Shown piece after piece: positions 55,650-64,000 of a stretch of 64,000 nt of DNA. How positions within the stretch are numbered: position 1 is the first letter of the stretch; each line of letters opens with the position of its first letter. Both the position numbers and the translations under genes were made by a program. This DNA is from UBA5158 sp040389045 (lineage in GTDB: Bacteria > Pseudomonadota > Gammaproteobacteria > DSM-16500), in the NCBI GenBank assembly GCA_040389045.1, contig JAZKAT010000013.1:27457-91456 (forward strand), in the 5' to 3' direction. The notes under the pieces are model-generated. The model was not told the DNA's origin and searched no databases. It saw only the letters and a program-made list of their open reading frames with translations.

Positions 55650-55900
55650 TAGTCTGCACCTTGATTATGCTGATGCCATTCTTGGGGAGTGAAGGTTTTG
55701 ATGGAAATGGCGTGGATAGCGCCGGTCGCAATCCGTTCTCCCAGCGTGGCATAAACGAGTTGTTGTTTTTCAATGCGGCTTTTTCCCGTAAAGGCAGGAG
55801 TAATAACAATAACATTAAAATGGCGTCCGTCGCCATCGACTGTAACAATACTATCAGTTAAACCTGTTTCAATAAGGGTCTTGATGTCTGCAGGCTGCAT
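55649..55900 (-). CDS. ibaG: BolA-family protein IbaG
   Basis: 83 residues of the BolA fold. The gene order ibaG-murA with a one-base overlap is the same as in E. coli (yrbA-murA). VDGDGRHFNVIVITPAFTGKSRIEKQQLVYATLG is the BolA/IbaG core. These proteins pair with monothiol glutaredoxins and Fe-S clusters. Confidence 0.93.
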   Translation of the reverse strand: MQPADIKTLIETGLTDSIVTVDGDGRHFNVIVITPAFTGKSRIEKQQLVYATLGERIATGAIHAISIKTFTPQEWHQHNQGAD

Positions 55901-55990
55901 GGGTTTTATCTTTGTGAGTTTGAAAGTGTCGGTAGAGTAGCGATGGTTGATAAATTAGTCAAATGATTCGATGGCCAAAAGAGGATTAAC

Positions 55991-56605
55991 ATGGAAATTG
56001 ATTTTCAAACCCACTTATTAACGGCTGCCCGTCAATTAACGAGCCCTCATTGTAATGAGCGCCCTGCGGGTCTGCCGGTTGATATGGTGGTAATTCATGG
56101 TATCAGTTTGCCCCCTAATGAATTTGGCACGGGTATTGTAGAGAAATTCTTTTGTGGGGAATTGCCGGTTTCGGATGAGTTATATTATCAGGAAATTAAA
56201 GATTTACGGGTTTCTGCTCATTTATTGATTAGCCGGTTAGGAAAAATCACGCAGTTTGTGCCCTTTAACCGCCGTGCCTGGCATGCGGGTGTGTCCTTGT
56301 TTAAGGGTCGGGACAACTGTAATGATTTTTCGATTGGCATAGAATTGGAGGGCACGGATGACTTGTCTTATACCGAGGAGCAATATAAGCAGTTAGCGTT
56401 AGTATTAAAAACCCTGATGACCGCCTATCCAGCCATTACCCGGTCGCGTATTGTCGGGCATGTCGATGTGGCGCCTGGGCGTAAAACGGATCCCGGGGAA
56501 AGTTTTGACTGGATGCGGCTGGATTGTTTGTTAGAGGCTGGTCATAATAGCGGGTCACAACGCGGCGCGCCGCAGGAAATAAATTTAAAAGAAGAGGATG
56601 TATGA
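55991..56605 (+). CDS. ampD: 1,6-anhydro-N-acetylmuramyl-L-alanine amidase AmpD
   Basis: 204 residues; GAGGAT before the ATG. A zinc amidase that cleaves the stem peptide from anhydromuropeptides in peptidoglycan recycling. Zn ligands are visible in VVIHGISLPP and GHVDVAPGRKTDPG, and RRAWHAGVSLFKGRDNCNDFSIGIELEG is the AmpD core. It overlaps ampE by 4 bases (ATGA). Confidence 0.96.
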   Translation: MEIDFQTHLLTAARQLTSPHCNERPAGLPVDMVVIHGISLPPNEFGTGIVEKFFCGELPVSDELYYQEIKDLRVSAHLLISRLGKITQFVPFNRRAWHAGVSLFKGRDNCNDFSIGIELEGTDDLSYTEEQYKQLALVLKTLMTAYPAITRSRIVGHVDVAPGRKTDPGESFDWMRLDCLLEAGHNSGSQRGAPQEINLKEEDV

Positions 56606-57426
56606 CGTTTATTATTACGTTTATTGCATTGGTGACCGAACGGTTTTTTGACTGTAGCCATATTCGCAGTTTTGGGGCATTCCTGCGTTTTCAAAAATGG
56701 CTGGGATTGCGGCTGTCAAAGTGGCCAGCTTATCTGGTGCTGGTACTGACGTTGTTGGTGCCGGTGTTGTTAGTGGCAGTGATAAATTGTTTTTTAACGG
56801 GTATTTTATATGGCTCGTTAAAATTAATTTTTGGTGCGCTGGTGTTGATTTATTGTTTGGGCCCAAAAAATTTCTGGGCGCAGACGTATACGTGCATTAG
56901 CGCGTTACACGCGGATGATCCGCACCCGGAATTTGAAGTTATCAGAAATGCGTTTGGTTTAATCCCAACAGAAAATGTTGAAGCATTTCATCGCGCGTTT
57001 ACCAATGCGCTTTTTATTGAAGCGAACCGACGCGTGTTTGCGGTATTTTTCTGGTTTATTGTGCTGGGCCCGGCGGGCGCGGTGTTGTATAGGCTAGTGG
57101 ATTTATGTCGTAAAGAAGGCGTGACGACAGCGGCTGCGGCCATGACGGTGTTGCAATTGCTGGATTGGTTGCCAGCGCGCTTGCTGGCCTTGATTTTTGC
57201 ATTGGGCGGCCACTTTACTGAAGTTATTAAGTATTGGCAGCATAACGTGTTAACGCCACCAAAAATGAATGAAGTGGTGTTGTCTGAATGTGGGATAGCG
57301 GCATTGGATATTTTAGAACTCGATAAGTTACCCGCGGATGGCACGGCGGAGAAAGAAACTATTGCGTTGCTGGATAGAGCGTTTGTGATTGGCTTGGTAA
57401 TTTTGGCGATTGCGGTGTTGGCGTAG
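56602..57426 (+). CDS. ampE: AmpE membrane protein
   Basis: 274 residues with about four membrane segments. ampD-ampE is a fixed pair in gammaproteobacteria. FIALVTERFFD near the N-terminus and GPKNFWAQTYTCISAL then ADDPHPEFEVIRNAF match AmpE. Its biochemical role is unsettled; it has been linked to beta-lactamase signalling. In this window no ampC or ampR is present. Confidence 0.9.
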   Translation: MTFIITFIALVTERFFDCSHIRSFGAFLRFQKWLGLRLSKWPAYLVLVLTLLVPVLLVAVINCFLTGILYGSLKLIFGALVLIYCLGPKNFWAQTYTCISALHADDPHPEFEVIRNAFGLIPTENVEAFHRAFTNALFIEANRRVFAVFFWFIVLGPAGAVLYRLVDLCRKEGVTTAAAAMTVLQLLDWLPARLLALIFALGGHFTEVIKYWQHNVLTPPKMNEVVLSECGIAALDILELDKLPADGTAEKETIALLDRAFVIGLVILAIAVLA

Positions 57427-57454
57427 GTTGCGCGTGAACTTTTATCGAAAGAAA

Positions 57455-57524
57455 CTGTCATTCCAGCGAGGCGGAAACTAATTGAGGTGCTAAAAATGGA
57501 TTCCCGCCTGCGCGGGAATGACAG
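57455..57524. repeat. REP-like palindromic repeat (family A), copy 3
   Basis: Core GGATTCCCGCCTGCGCGGGA at 57498-57524 region matches copies near 94 and 13978. The left part starts CTGTCATTCC at 57455. It separates ampE from the pyruvate dehydrogenase genes. Confidence 0.75.
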
Positions 57525-57620
57525 AATTAGGGAGAGGTGAAGCTCCCTCTGTTTGGTTTTACCCCCCAAATCAGGGTAAAATAGAAGGCTATATACAATA
57601 AAAATCGTAAGGAAAAACCC

Positions 57621-60281
57621 ATGACAAAAACTGGGGAAGATGCTGACCCAATTGAAACGAAAGAGTGGCTTGATGCTTTTAACTCGTTGGTTAAACACGA
57701 AGGCTCCGAACGGGCGCAATTTATCATAGAAGCATTATTGAACAAGGCGGGGAAAAAAGGCGTAAAAACCGGCGCCACCTTAACGACTCCCTACCAGAAC
57801 ACGATTCCTGCCAGTGCCCAGCCCGAGTATCCCGGTGATTTAGCATTGGAACAACGCATTGACGCGATTAACCGCTGGAATGCCATTGCCATGGTGGTGC
57901 GCGCCAAACACCAAGCGGGCGGTGTGGGTGGCCATTTGTCATCTTATGCTTCAATCGCGACGTTGTACGAAGTCGGTTTGAATCATTATTTTCGCGGCGC
58001 CACCAAAGATTTTTTGGGGGACTTGATTTATTTTCAAGGCCATTCCGCGGAAGGTAATTATGCGCGCGCCTTTCTGGAAGGGCGTCTGGATGAAGAGCAT
58101 TTAACCAATTTCCGCCAGGAAACCGGTGGGCATGGCGTTTCATCTTATCCGCATCCCTGGTTAATGCCGCAGTTCTGGCAATTTGCTACCGTGTCATTAG
58201 GCTTAGGTGCGTTACAGGCGATTTATCAGGCGCGGTTTTTGCGTTATCTTTCTAACCGCAAATTATTGCCGGAAGATGATAGAAAAGTCTGGGTGTTTTG
58301 TGGTGACGGTGAAATGGATGAACCAGAATCCATCGCTGGTCTCGCCATGGCGGCGCGCGAAAAACTCGATAATATAATTTATGTCGTCAATTGTAATTTG
58401 CAGCGGCTGGATGGCTTGGTGCGTAGCAATGGTAAAATTGTGCAAGAGCTGGAAAGTGTGTTTCATGGCGCTGGCTGGAATGTGATTAAAGTATTGTGGG
58501 ACAGCAATTGGGATGCGATCTTCGCTAAAGATAAAAAAGGCTTGCTGTTAAAACGTCTCGCGGAAATGGTGGATGGTGATTTGCAAACCGCCCATGTACG
58601 GGGCGGTGCATACGCGCGGGAATTTTTTATTGGTGAAAATGAAGAATTGAAAGAATTGCTGGCGGGTATGTCAGATGAGCAAATTACTTTGTTACATCGC
58701 GGCGGTCATGATCCTTTGAAAATTAATGCTGCTTACGCGGCGGCATTACAACACAAAGGCCAACCTACGGTTATTCTCGCGCAAAGCGTCAAAGGTTATG
58801 GTCTTGGCACCGCGGGTGCGGAAGGCAGAAATGTCGCGCACAATCATTTGGACATGACGCTAGAAGAATTAAAAACATTTTGCCAACGGTTTGATTTGCA
58901 GTTTACCGATAAACAAATGCAGGATTTAAGTTTTTACAAACCCGCCGCGTCGAGTCCAGAAATGAAATATCTGCTGGCGCAACGTAAAAAACTCGGTGGT
59001 TTCTTGCCGGCGCGTAAAGTAGTGTCGGCGCCTTTGCAAGTGCCGGAATTGTCGGCATTTGAAAGCATTTTAAAAGGTACCGGTGATCGTACTGCGTCCA
59101 CCACCATGATACTGGGGCGTATCCTGAATATTATTTTGAAAGATACGATGCTGGGCCCGCGCATCGTACCCATTTTTTCCGATGAAGTGCGCACCTTTGG
59201 TATGGAAGCATTGTTCCGACAAGTTGGAATTTATTCGCCGCTAGGACAATTGTATGTACCGGAAGATAAAGAACAATTGATGTATTACCGCGAAGCGACT
59301 GATGGTCAAGTGCTGGAAGAAGGGATTACCGAAGCTGGCTGCATGTCCTCCTGGATAGCGGCGGCGACTTCTTATGCCGCGCATGGTTTACCCATGATTC
59401 CATTTTTTACTTATTATTCCATGTTTGGTTTCCAGCGTGTTGGCGATTTTATCTGGGCGTCAGGCGACATGCGCGCGCGCGGATTTTTAATCGGCGCCAC
59501 AGCGGGTAGAACGACATTGGAAGGTGAGGGTTTGCAGCATCAGGATGGCAGTAGTTTGCTGGCCGCGTCCAGTGTGCCAAATTGCCGTGCTTATGATCCA
59601 ACATTCGGTTATGAAATGGCGGTGATTATTCAAGAAGGTTTGCGCTGCATGTACCAGGAAGAACAAGATGTGTTTTACTACATCACCGCCATGAATGAAA
59701 AATATTTGCAGCCGGAAATGCCGAAAGGCGCGGCAGCCGGTATTCTCAAAGGCATTTATTTGCTGCAATCACAGGGCAAAGGCAAACTGCGCGTGCAATT
59801 GTTTGGTAGTGGCGCGATCCTGCGTGAAGTGATAGCGGCAGCGGAATTACTGGATAAAGACTTTGGCGTCGCGGCGGATATCTGGAGTGTCACCAGCTTT
59901 AATGAATTGCATCGCGATGGCGTTGCGGTGCAGCGCGCTAATATGTTTGCTCCAGAGAAAAAACCCCAGCAGGCTTATATTGAAACTTGTCTGGAAGGCC
60001 ACGCTGGTCCAGTTATCGCTGCGACGGATTATGTGCGTGCTTATGCTGAGCAAGTGCGTCCGCACCTGGGCCGGTCCTATACGGTATTAGGCACTGATGG
60101 TTTCGGCCGCAGTGATACGCGGGAAAAATTACGGGAATTTTTTGAAGTGAATCGTTATTATGTGGCGGTTGCCGCCCTTTATGCGCTTAGCCAGGATGGC
60201 CAGTTACCCGCAAAAAAGGTTACAGAAGCGCTAAAAAAATATAACATTGACCCCAAGAAACCCAACCCCATAACTGTTTAA
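57621..60281 (+). CDS. aceE: Pyruvate dehydrogenase E1 component (homodimeric)
   Basis: 886 residues, the usual length of homodimeric E1. Thiamine diphosphate is bound by GDGEMDEPES and the following NCNLQRLDG. QGHSAEGNYARAFLEGR and HNHLDMTLEEL are further aceE blocks. It decarboxylates pyruvate and acetylates lipoate on E2. AAGGA lies 6 bases before the ATG. It is the first gene of aceE-aceF-lpd. No pdhR is adjacent. Confidence 0.98.
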   Translation: MTKTGEDADPIETKEWLDAFNSLVKHEGSERAQFIIEALLNKAGKKGVKTGATLTTPYQNTIPASAQPEYPGDLALEQRIDAINRWNAIAMVVRAKHQAGGVGGHLSSYASIATLYEVGLNHYFRGATKDFLGDLIYFQGHSAEGNYARAFLEGRLDEEHLTNFRQETGGHGVSSYPHPWLMPQFWQFATVSLGLGALQAIYQARFLRYLSNRKLLPEDDRKVWVFCGDGEMDEPESIAGLAMAAREKLDNIIYVVNCNLQRLDGLVRSNGKIVQELESVFHGAGWNVIKVLWDSNWDAIFAKDKKGLLLKRLAEMVDGDLQTAHVRGGAYAREFFIGENEELKELLAGMSDEQITLLHRGGHDPLKINAAYAAALQHKGQPTVILAQSVKGYGLGTAGAEGRNVAHNHLDMTLEELKTFCQRFDLQFTDKQMQDLSFYKPAASSPEMKYLLAQRKKLGGFLPARKVVSAPLQVPELSAFESILKGTGDRTASTTMILGRILNIILKDTMLGPRIVPIFSDEVRTFGMEALFRQVGIYSPLGQLYVPEDKEQLMYYREATDGQVLEEGITEAGCMSSWIAAATSYAAHGLPMIPFFTYYSMFGFQRVGDFIWASGDMRARGFLIGATAGRTTLEGEGLQHQDGSSLLAASSVPNCRAYDPTFGYEMAVIIQEGLRCMYQEEQDVFYYITAMNEKYLQPEMPKGAAAGILKGIYLLQSQGKGKLRVQLFGSGAILREVIAAAELLDKDFGVAADIWSVTSFNELHRDGVAVQRANMFAPEKKPQQAYIETCLEGHAGPVIAATDYVRAYAEQVRPHLGRSYTVLGTDGFGRSDTREKLREFFEVNRYYVAVAALYALSQDGQLPAKKVTEALKKYNIDPKKPNPITV

Positions 60282-60293
60282 GGGAGTACGACA

Positions 60294-61601
60294 TTGGCAA
60301 TTAAGAATGTAACAGTGCCAGATCTTGGCGGGGCCACGGATGTGGATGTCATTGAAGTGTTAGTGAAGCCCGGTGACAGCATTAAAATTGACACACCCTT
60401 GCTGACGTTAGAATCCGATAAAGCCACTATGGATGTGCCTTCTTCAGATGTAGGCGTAGTCAAAGAAGTTAAAGTAAAAGCCGGGGATAAAATTTCCACG
60501 GGTTCGGTTATTTTAACACTGGATACGGCAGGCGCGGCTGCTACGGTAGCACCACCACAGCCAGCCGCTAGCACGAAACCAGCGGAAAAAACCACTACTA
60601 CTACTGCCGCCGCCGCGCCTAAAGCCGCGCCGCAGCCGGTCGCGAGTGCACCTGCTCCAGCCAGTACTCAACTGGTGCCTAAAGTGGTTGAAGGTGAAGT
60701 CAGTGATATTCACGCTGGCCCGCTAGTGCGGCGCATTGCGCGCGAATATGGTGTGACGCTGGCGGAAGTGCCGGCGACAGGTCCCAAGAACCGAATTTTA
60801 AAAGAAGATATCCAGGCTTATGTCAAAACCAGATTGTCGCAACCGGTAACGGCTGGTGGTGGCTTTGGGTTACCCGCAATGCCGGATGTTGATTTCACAA
60901 AATTTGGTCCAGTCACGCAAGAACCTTTATCACGCATTCAAAAACTTACCGGTAAAAATTTACATCGCAATTGGTTGTTAGTGCCGCATGTCACGCAATT
61001 TTGTGACGCTGATATTACCGACATGGAAAATTTCCGCAACGAACAAAAAGCTACGCTGGAAAAACAAGGGATCAAAATGACGCCGCTGGTTTTCATCATG
61101 AAAGCGGTAGTGGCTTCGTTACAGGCTTTTCCACGTTTTAATTCATCACTGGATGCTTCCGGTGAAAACTTGATTCTCAAACAATATTTTAATATTGGTG
61201 TGGCGGTAGATACGCCGGATGGTCTGGTGGTGCCAGTCATTCGCGACGTAGATAAAAAAGGTTTGAGTGATTTGGCGAAAGAATTAAGCGAAGTCAGTGA
61301 AAAAGCCCGCAAGAAATTATTAACGCCGAATGATATGCAAGGCGGTTGTTTTTCCATTTCCAGTTTGGGTGGTATTGGTGGTTCTGGGTTTACCCCTATC
61401 GTTAATGTACCCGAAGTTGCTATTCTGGGCGTGTCAAAAGCATCGCAAAAACCGGTTTATCAAGACGGCCAGTTTGTACCTCGATTAATGTTGCCATTAT
61501 CATTGTCTTATGACCATAGAGTTATTGATGGTGCGGTGGGCGCACGTTTTGTGGTGCATTTATCGAATATGTTGTCGGACATCAGAAATTTATTGTTATA
61601 A
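60294..61601 (+). CDS. aceF: Dihydrolipoyl acetyltransferase E2 of pyruvate dehydrogenase
   Basis: 435 residues, TTG start at 60294 with GGGAG 8 bases upstream. It has one lipoyl domain (lipoyl Lys43 in ESDKATMDVP), an Ala/Pro/Thr-rich linker (about 80-125), an E3/E1-binding domain (about 133-168, GPLVRRIAREYGV) and the acetyltransferase domain with His408 and Asp412 in SYDHRVIDG. E. coli E2 has three lipoyl domains; this one has one. It is 12 bases after aceE. Confidence 0.97.
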   Translation: MAIKNVTVPDLGGATDVDVIEVLVKPGDSIKIDTPLLTLESDKATMDVPSSDVGVVKEVKVKAGDKISTGSVILTLDTAGAAATVAPPQPAASTKPAEKTTTTTAAAAPKAAPQPVASAPAPASTQLVPKVVEGEVSDIHAGPLVRRIAREYGVTLAEVPATGPKNRILKEDIQAYVKTRLSQPVTAGGGFGLPAMPDVDFTKFGPVTQEPLSRIQKLTGKNLHRNWLLVPHVTQFCDADITDMENFRNEQKATLEKQGIKMTPLVFIMKAVVASLQAFPRFNSSLDASGENLILKQYFNIGVAVDTPDGLVVPVIRDVDKKGLSDLAKELSEVSEKARKKLLTPNDMQGGCFSISSLGGIGGSGFTPIVNVPEVAILGVSKASQKPVYQDGQFVPRLMLPLSLSYDHRVIDGAVGARFVVHLSNMLSDIRNLLL

Positions 61602-61633
61602 CTTTTTATTTTTAAGAATTAATAGGAATGCAC

Positions 61634-63085
61634 ATGAGTAATGAAATTCAAGCTGAAGTAGTGGTGATTGGCAGCGGCCCAGGTGGTTATACGGCAGCGT
61701 TTCGCGCCGCGGATTTAGGCAAGCAAGTAGTTTTAGTTGAACGCTATGAAACGCTTGGGGGTGTTTGTCTGAATGTAGGTTGTATTCCTTCCAAAGCTTT
61801 ATTGCATGCCGCCAAAGTATTGGATGACGCGCAGGACGCGCCTGAGTTTGGTGTGACTTTTGGCGCACCTAAAATTGACACGAAAAAATTAGTGGAATGG
61901 AAAGGTAAAATCGTCAGCAAATTGACTGGCGGTTTGAAAATGCTGGCTAAGCAGCGCAAAGTGCAAGTGGTGTTGGGCACGGCGCAGTTTGTTGCTAAAG
62001 ATACACTTGAAGTGACTGGCAAAGATGGCAAACAAACTATTAAATTTCAGCAGGCGATTATCGCGGTGGGATCACGGCCGGTTAAATTACCGTTTCTGCC
62101 GGATGATCCGCGGATTATGGATTCAACTGGCGCGCTCATGCTCGAGGATGTTAAAGGTAAGCTGCTGGTGATTGGTGGCGGAATTATTGGGTTGGAAATG
62201 GCGACTGTGTATGACGCTTTAGGCATGGAAATTACTATCGTGGAATTGATGGACCAGATTATTCCTGGATGTGATAAAGATATTGTGAACCCATTGTATA
62301 AGCGTATTCAAAAGCGTTATAAAAATATTTATTTGAAAACTAAAGTCACTAAAGTGGAAGCCAAGAAAGATGGTTTGTATGTGACGTTTGAAGGGGAAAA
62401 TGCGCCGGCTAAACCGGAAAAATTCGATCGCATTTTGTCGGCGGTAGGTCGTGTGTCCAATGGTTTGCAAATTGGCGCGGACAAAGCTGGCGTGAAAGTG
62501 GATGAGCGCGGGTTTATTGGCGTGGATAAGCAGATGCGGACGAATGTGCCGACTATTTTTGCGATTGGCGATGTGGTGGGGAATCCCATGCTGGCGCATA
62601 AGGCCATGCCAGAAGGCCGGGTAGCGGCGGAAGTGATTGCTGGTATGAAACATTATTTTGATCCTAAATGTATTCCTAGCGTAGCTTATACGGATCCTGA
62701 AATTGCCTGGACCGGGGTTAGTGAAAATGAAGCGAAAGCGAAGGGCATTAAATATGGCAAGGCGACTTTCCCCTGGGCGGCCAGCGGTCGTTCATTGAGT
62801 ATTGGCCGGGATGAAGGTTTGACGAAGATTATTGTCGATGAAGCGACTAATCGCGTGATTGGCGCGGGAATTGTGGGGCCGAATGCGGGTGAATTAATTG
62901 CGGAAGTCGGTCTGGCGATTGAAATGGGTTGTGATGTGGAAGATATTTCGTTGACGATACATCCGCATCCAACATTGTCGGAAACCGTTGCGTTAGCGGC
63001 GGAAGCGTTTGAAGGCACGATTACGGATTTGTATATGCCGAAGAAGAACGCGGATGCGAAGAAGACGGAGTCGGTGAATAAATAA
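61634..63085 (+). CDS. lpd: Dihydrolipoyl dehydrogenase (E3)
   Basis: 483 residues from the ATG at 61634 with AGGA 6 bases upstream; an ATG at 61628 is in frame. FAD-binding GSGPGGY, redox disulfide Cys45-Cys50 in GGVCLNVGCIPSK, NAD-binding GGGIIGLEMATVY, and the catalytic His-Glu pair in HPHPTLSETV. It reoxidises lipoate on E2. Last gene of the aceEF-lpd operon, 32 bases after aceF. A partial palindromic element follows at 63116. Confidence 0.98.
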   Translation: MSNEIQAEVVVIGSGPGGYTAAFRAADLGKQVVLVERYETLGGVCLNVGCIPSKALLHAAKVLDDAQDAPEFGVTFGAPKIDTKKLVEWKGKIVSKLTGGLKMLAKQRKVQVVLGTAQFVAKDTLEVTGKDGKQTIKFQQAIIAVGSRPVKLPFLPDDPRIMDSTGALMLEDVKGKLLVIGGGIIGLEMATVYDALGMEITIVELMDQIIPGCDKDIVNPLYKRIQKRYKNIYLKTKVTKVEAKKDGLYVTFEGENAPAKPEKFDRILSAVGRVSNGLQIGADKAGVKVDERGFIGVDKQMRTNVPTIFAIGDVVGNPMLAHKAMPEGRVAAEVIAGMKHYFDPKCIPSVAYTDPEIAWTGVSENEAKAKGIKYGKATFPWAASGRSLSIGRDEGLTKIIVDEATNRVIGAGIVGPNAGELIAEVGLAIEMGCDVEDISLTIHPHPTLSETVALAAEAFEGTITDLYMPKKNADAKKTESVNK

Positions 63086-63115
63086 AAAAACCGCCGCATC
63101 ATTGTAGAACAAGTC

Positions 63116-63150
63116 GTAGGTTGGGCTGAGCGAAGCGAAGCCCAACAGTT
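63116..63150. repeat. Palindromic interspersed element (family B), partial
   Basis: Only the left half of the 83-bp element is present (GTAGGTTGGGCTGAGCGAAG, then AGCCCAACAG). It still folds as TTGGGCT with AGCCCAA. It lies 30 bases after the lpd stop. Confidence 0.75.
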
Positions 63151-63213
63151 TTGGGCTTGGATAAAAGAAACCATGTAAGCAGAGATAAAAAAACAAGAAG
63201 AATTAAATACCCC

Positions 63214-63945
63214 ATGCCCCTAATTCTAGACAATGAAAATACCAACGAAATTATTGCCCGTTTCGTTTTTGATAAAAATCTCTTTACGGTGTTTTTCCGC
63301 ATTACGTCGTGTGGAATCGGAGCAGAAGGCGAGAATTTTCGTGCTGAATTTTATAAGCATTCAGTATTGAGAGACCTCCGTCCACAAATCATTATTAATG
63401 ATGCAGACCCTCGCCACAGACATTTTCACCCGCGAGACAGTACACTTTTGCATGTGCATCTTGGGTTTGACGCTTCAATTGAGCATATAGATACAGTTAA
63501 AGCGATTTTGCAGTCGACTAATCAAATACAACAGAATGTATTTGAGAATTGGTCTGCCATGGAGAAAATTATTAATGCAAAAGTGAAATACCCAGTTTGC
63601 GGGACTATTCTTTTTTCCAATGTAGATAATATGGTTGCTATAGCAGAAAGATTTTTTACTTATAATAACCGTTTAGACCTTAATACGAATTTGTGTTTTT
63701 GGAGAAACTCAAACGGTAAGAAACAAAATGTAGAATGCCAGAACTTGGTAACAGACATTCCCACCGACGCTGAAATTAGTGAAAGTATGAAAACTACAAT
63801 TTCTTTATCTCAAGCTGCTGAATCTATGCAGGAAACAGCAGTCGCCAGGCTTGGCCAGGTGGAGATAATGTTATTATTGTTAATTTGTTTATGGTTATTG
63901 AGGAATTTAGCTAGACCGGTTACTTATGTGGGGTTTCGCAGGTAA
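63214..63945 (+). CDS. Hypothetical tail-anchored protein
   Basis: 243 residues from the ATG at 63214; the open frame begins upstream at a TTG in the repeat (63151) but that start is unlikely. Residues 1-210 are soluble, with mixed charge, several Asn/Asp and HRHFHPRDSTLLHVHLGFD near residue 66, and no signal peptide. A membrane segment near 218-232 (EIMLLLLICLWLL) is followed by a short basic tail. That is a tail-anchor topology. The ribosome site is weak. No family recognised. Confidence 0.55.
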   Translation: MPLILDNENTNEIIARFVFDKNLFTVFFRITSCGIGAEGENFRAEFYKHSVLRDLRPQIIINDADPRHRHFHPRDSTLLHVHLGFDASIEHIDTVKAILQSTNQIQQNVFENWSAMEKIINAKVKYPVCGTILFSNVDNMVAIAERFFTYNNRLDLNTNLCFWRNSNGKKQNVECQNLVTDIPTDAEISESMKTTISLSQAAESMQETAVARLGQVEIMLLLLICLWLLRNLARPVTYVGFRR

Positions 63946-64000
63946 TAGGTATTTCGCTGCGCTCAAAAGTATTATCTACGGTTACCGCTGCTGGGCGTGA

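Noticed and set aside
1..64000. tRNA, rRNA and CRISPR arrays
   Set aside because: No cloverleaf-like TTCGANNC with matching acceptor stem, no rRNA conserved stretches and no regularly spaced identical repeats were seen by eye.

Overview
The window looks like a chromosome segment of a moderately AT-rich gammaproteobacterium. The inference is a host-associated member of the Legionellales (Coxiella/Legionella/Berkiella-like). Grounds are the ampD-ampE-aceE-aceF-lpd and ibaG-murA gene orders, an LbtU-like outer-membrane porin, and several large proteins with eukaryote-like domains (OTU protease, leucine-rich repeats, TPR, ankyrin-like units, Fic). No species assignment can be made from sequence alone. 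No rRNA, tRNA, CRISPR array, transposase or prophage structural gene was recognised. Layout: 0.1-7 kb has a Nu-class glutathione transferase, a two-gene envelope operon (sulfatase-fold membrane transferase plus FAD oxidoreductase) and a large unknown membrane protein. 7-10 kb is an accessory patch: a Fic protein divergent from dinD across an intergenic region with repeated CCGCATA sites, then an unknown gene over an assembly gap. 10-20 kb has two GT-C (family 39-like) glycosyltransferases, a CPA2 cation/proton antiporter, a cysteine desulfurase, a large coiled-coil protein and a YbaK deacylase. 20-22.7 kb has two tandem secreted four-cysteine proteins and a zinc exporter. 22.7-34 kb has a 1645-residue TPR plus poly(A)-polymerase-like protein coupled to putA, RNase T, and an OTU-domain deubiquitinase candidate. 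34-41 kb is a surface/sensing block: a mucin-like secreted protein, a two-partner-secretion exoprotein, and a leucine-rich-repeat/PAS/hybrid histidine kinase. 41-48 kb has an amidohydrolase, a porin, a 2-Cys peroxiredoxin and three genes related to the lipid A aminoarabinose (arn) pathway. 48-54 kb has an Ada-AlkA/Ogt alkylation-repair pair, unknown proteins, and a HigBA toxin-antitoxin pair flanked by near-identical 83-bp palindromic elements. 54-63 kb is core: ibaG-murA, ampD-ampE and the pyruvate dehydrogenase complex. The window closes with a tail-anchored unknown protein. How it works together: core metabolism (PDH, PutA, MurA, Fe-S supply) is interleaved with envelope functions (GT-C enzymes, Arn-like genes, porin, TpsA, mucin-like protein) and with single, unclustered large proteins typical of secreted effectors in intracellular bacteria. 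No secretion system is encoded here, so effector status is inference. Three 100-N gaps occur. Two are flanked by an identical 55-bp duplication and, once collapsed, both interrupted genes end at once in a stop codon, so nothing is missing there. The third hides about 300 bp of an ArnA-like dehydrogenase gene.
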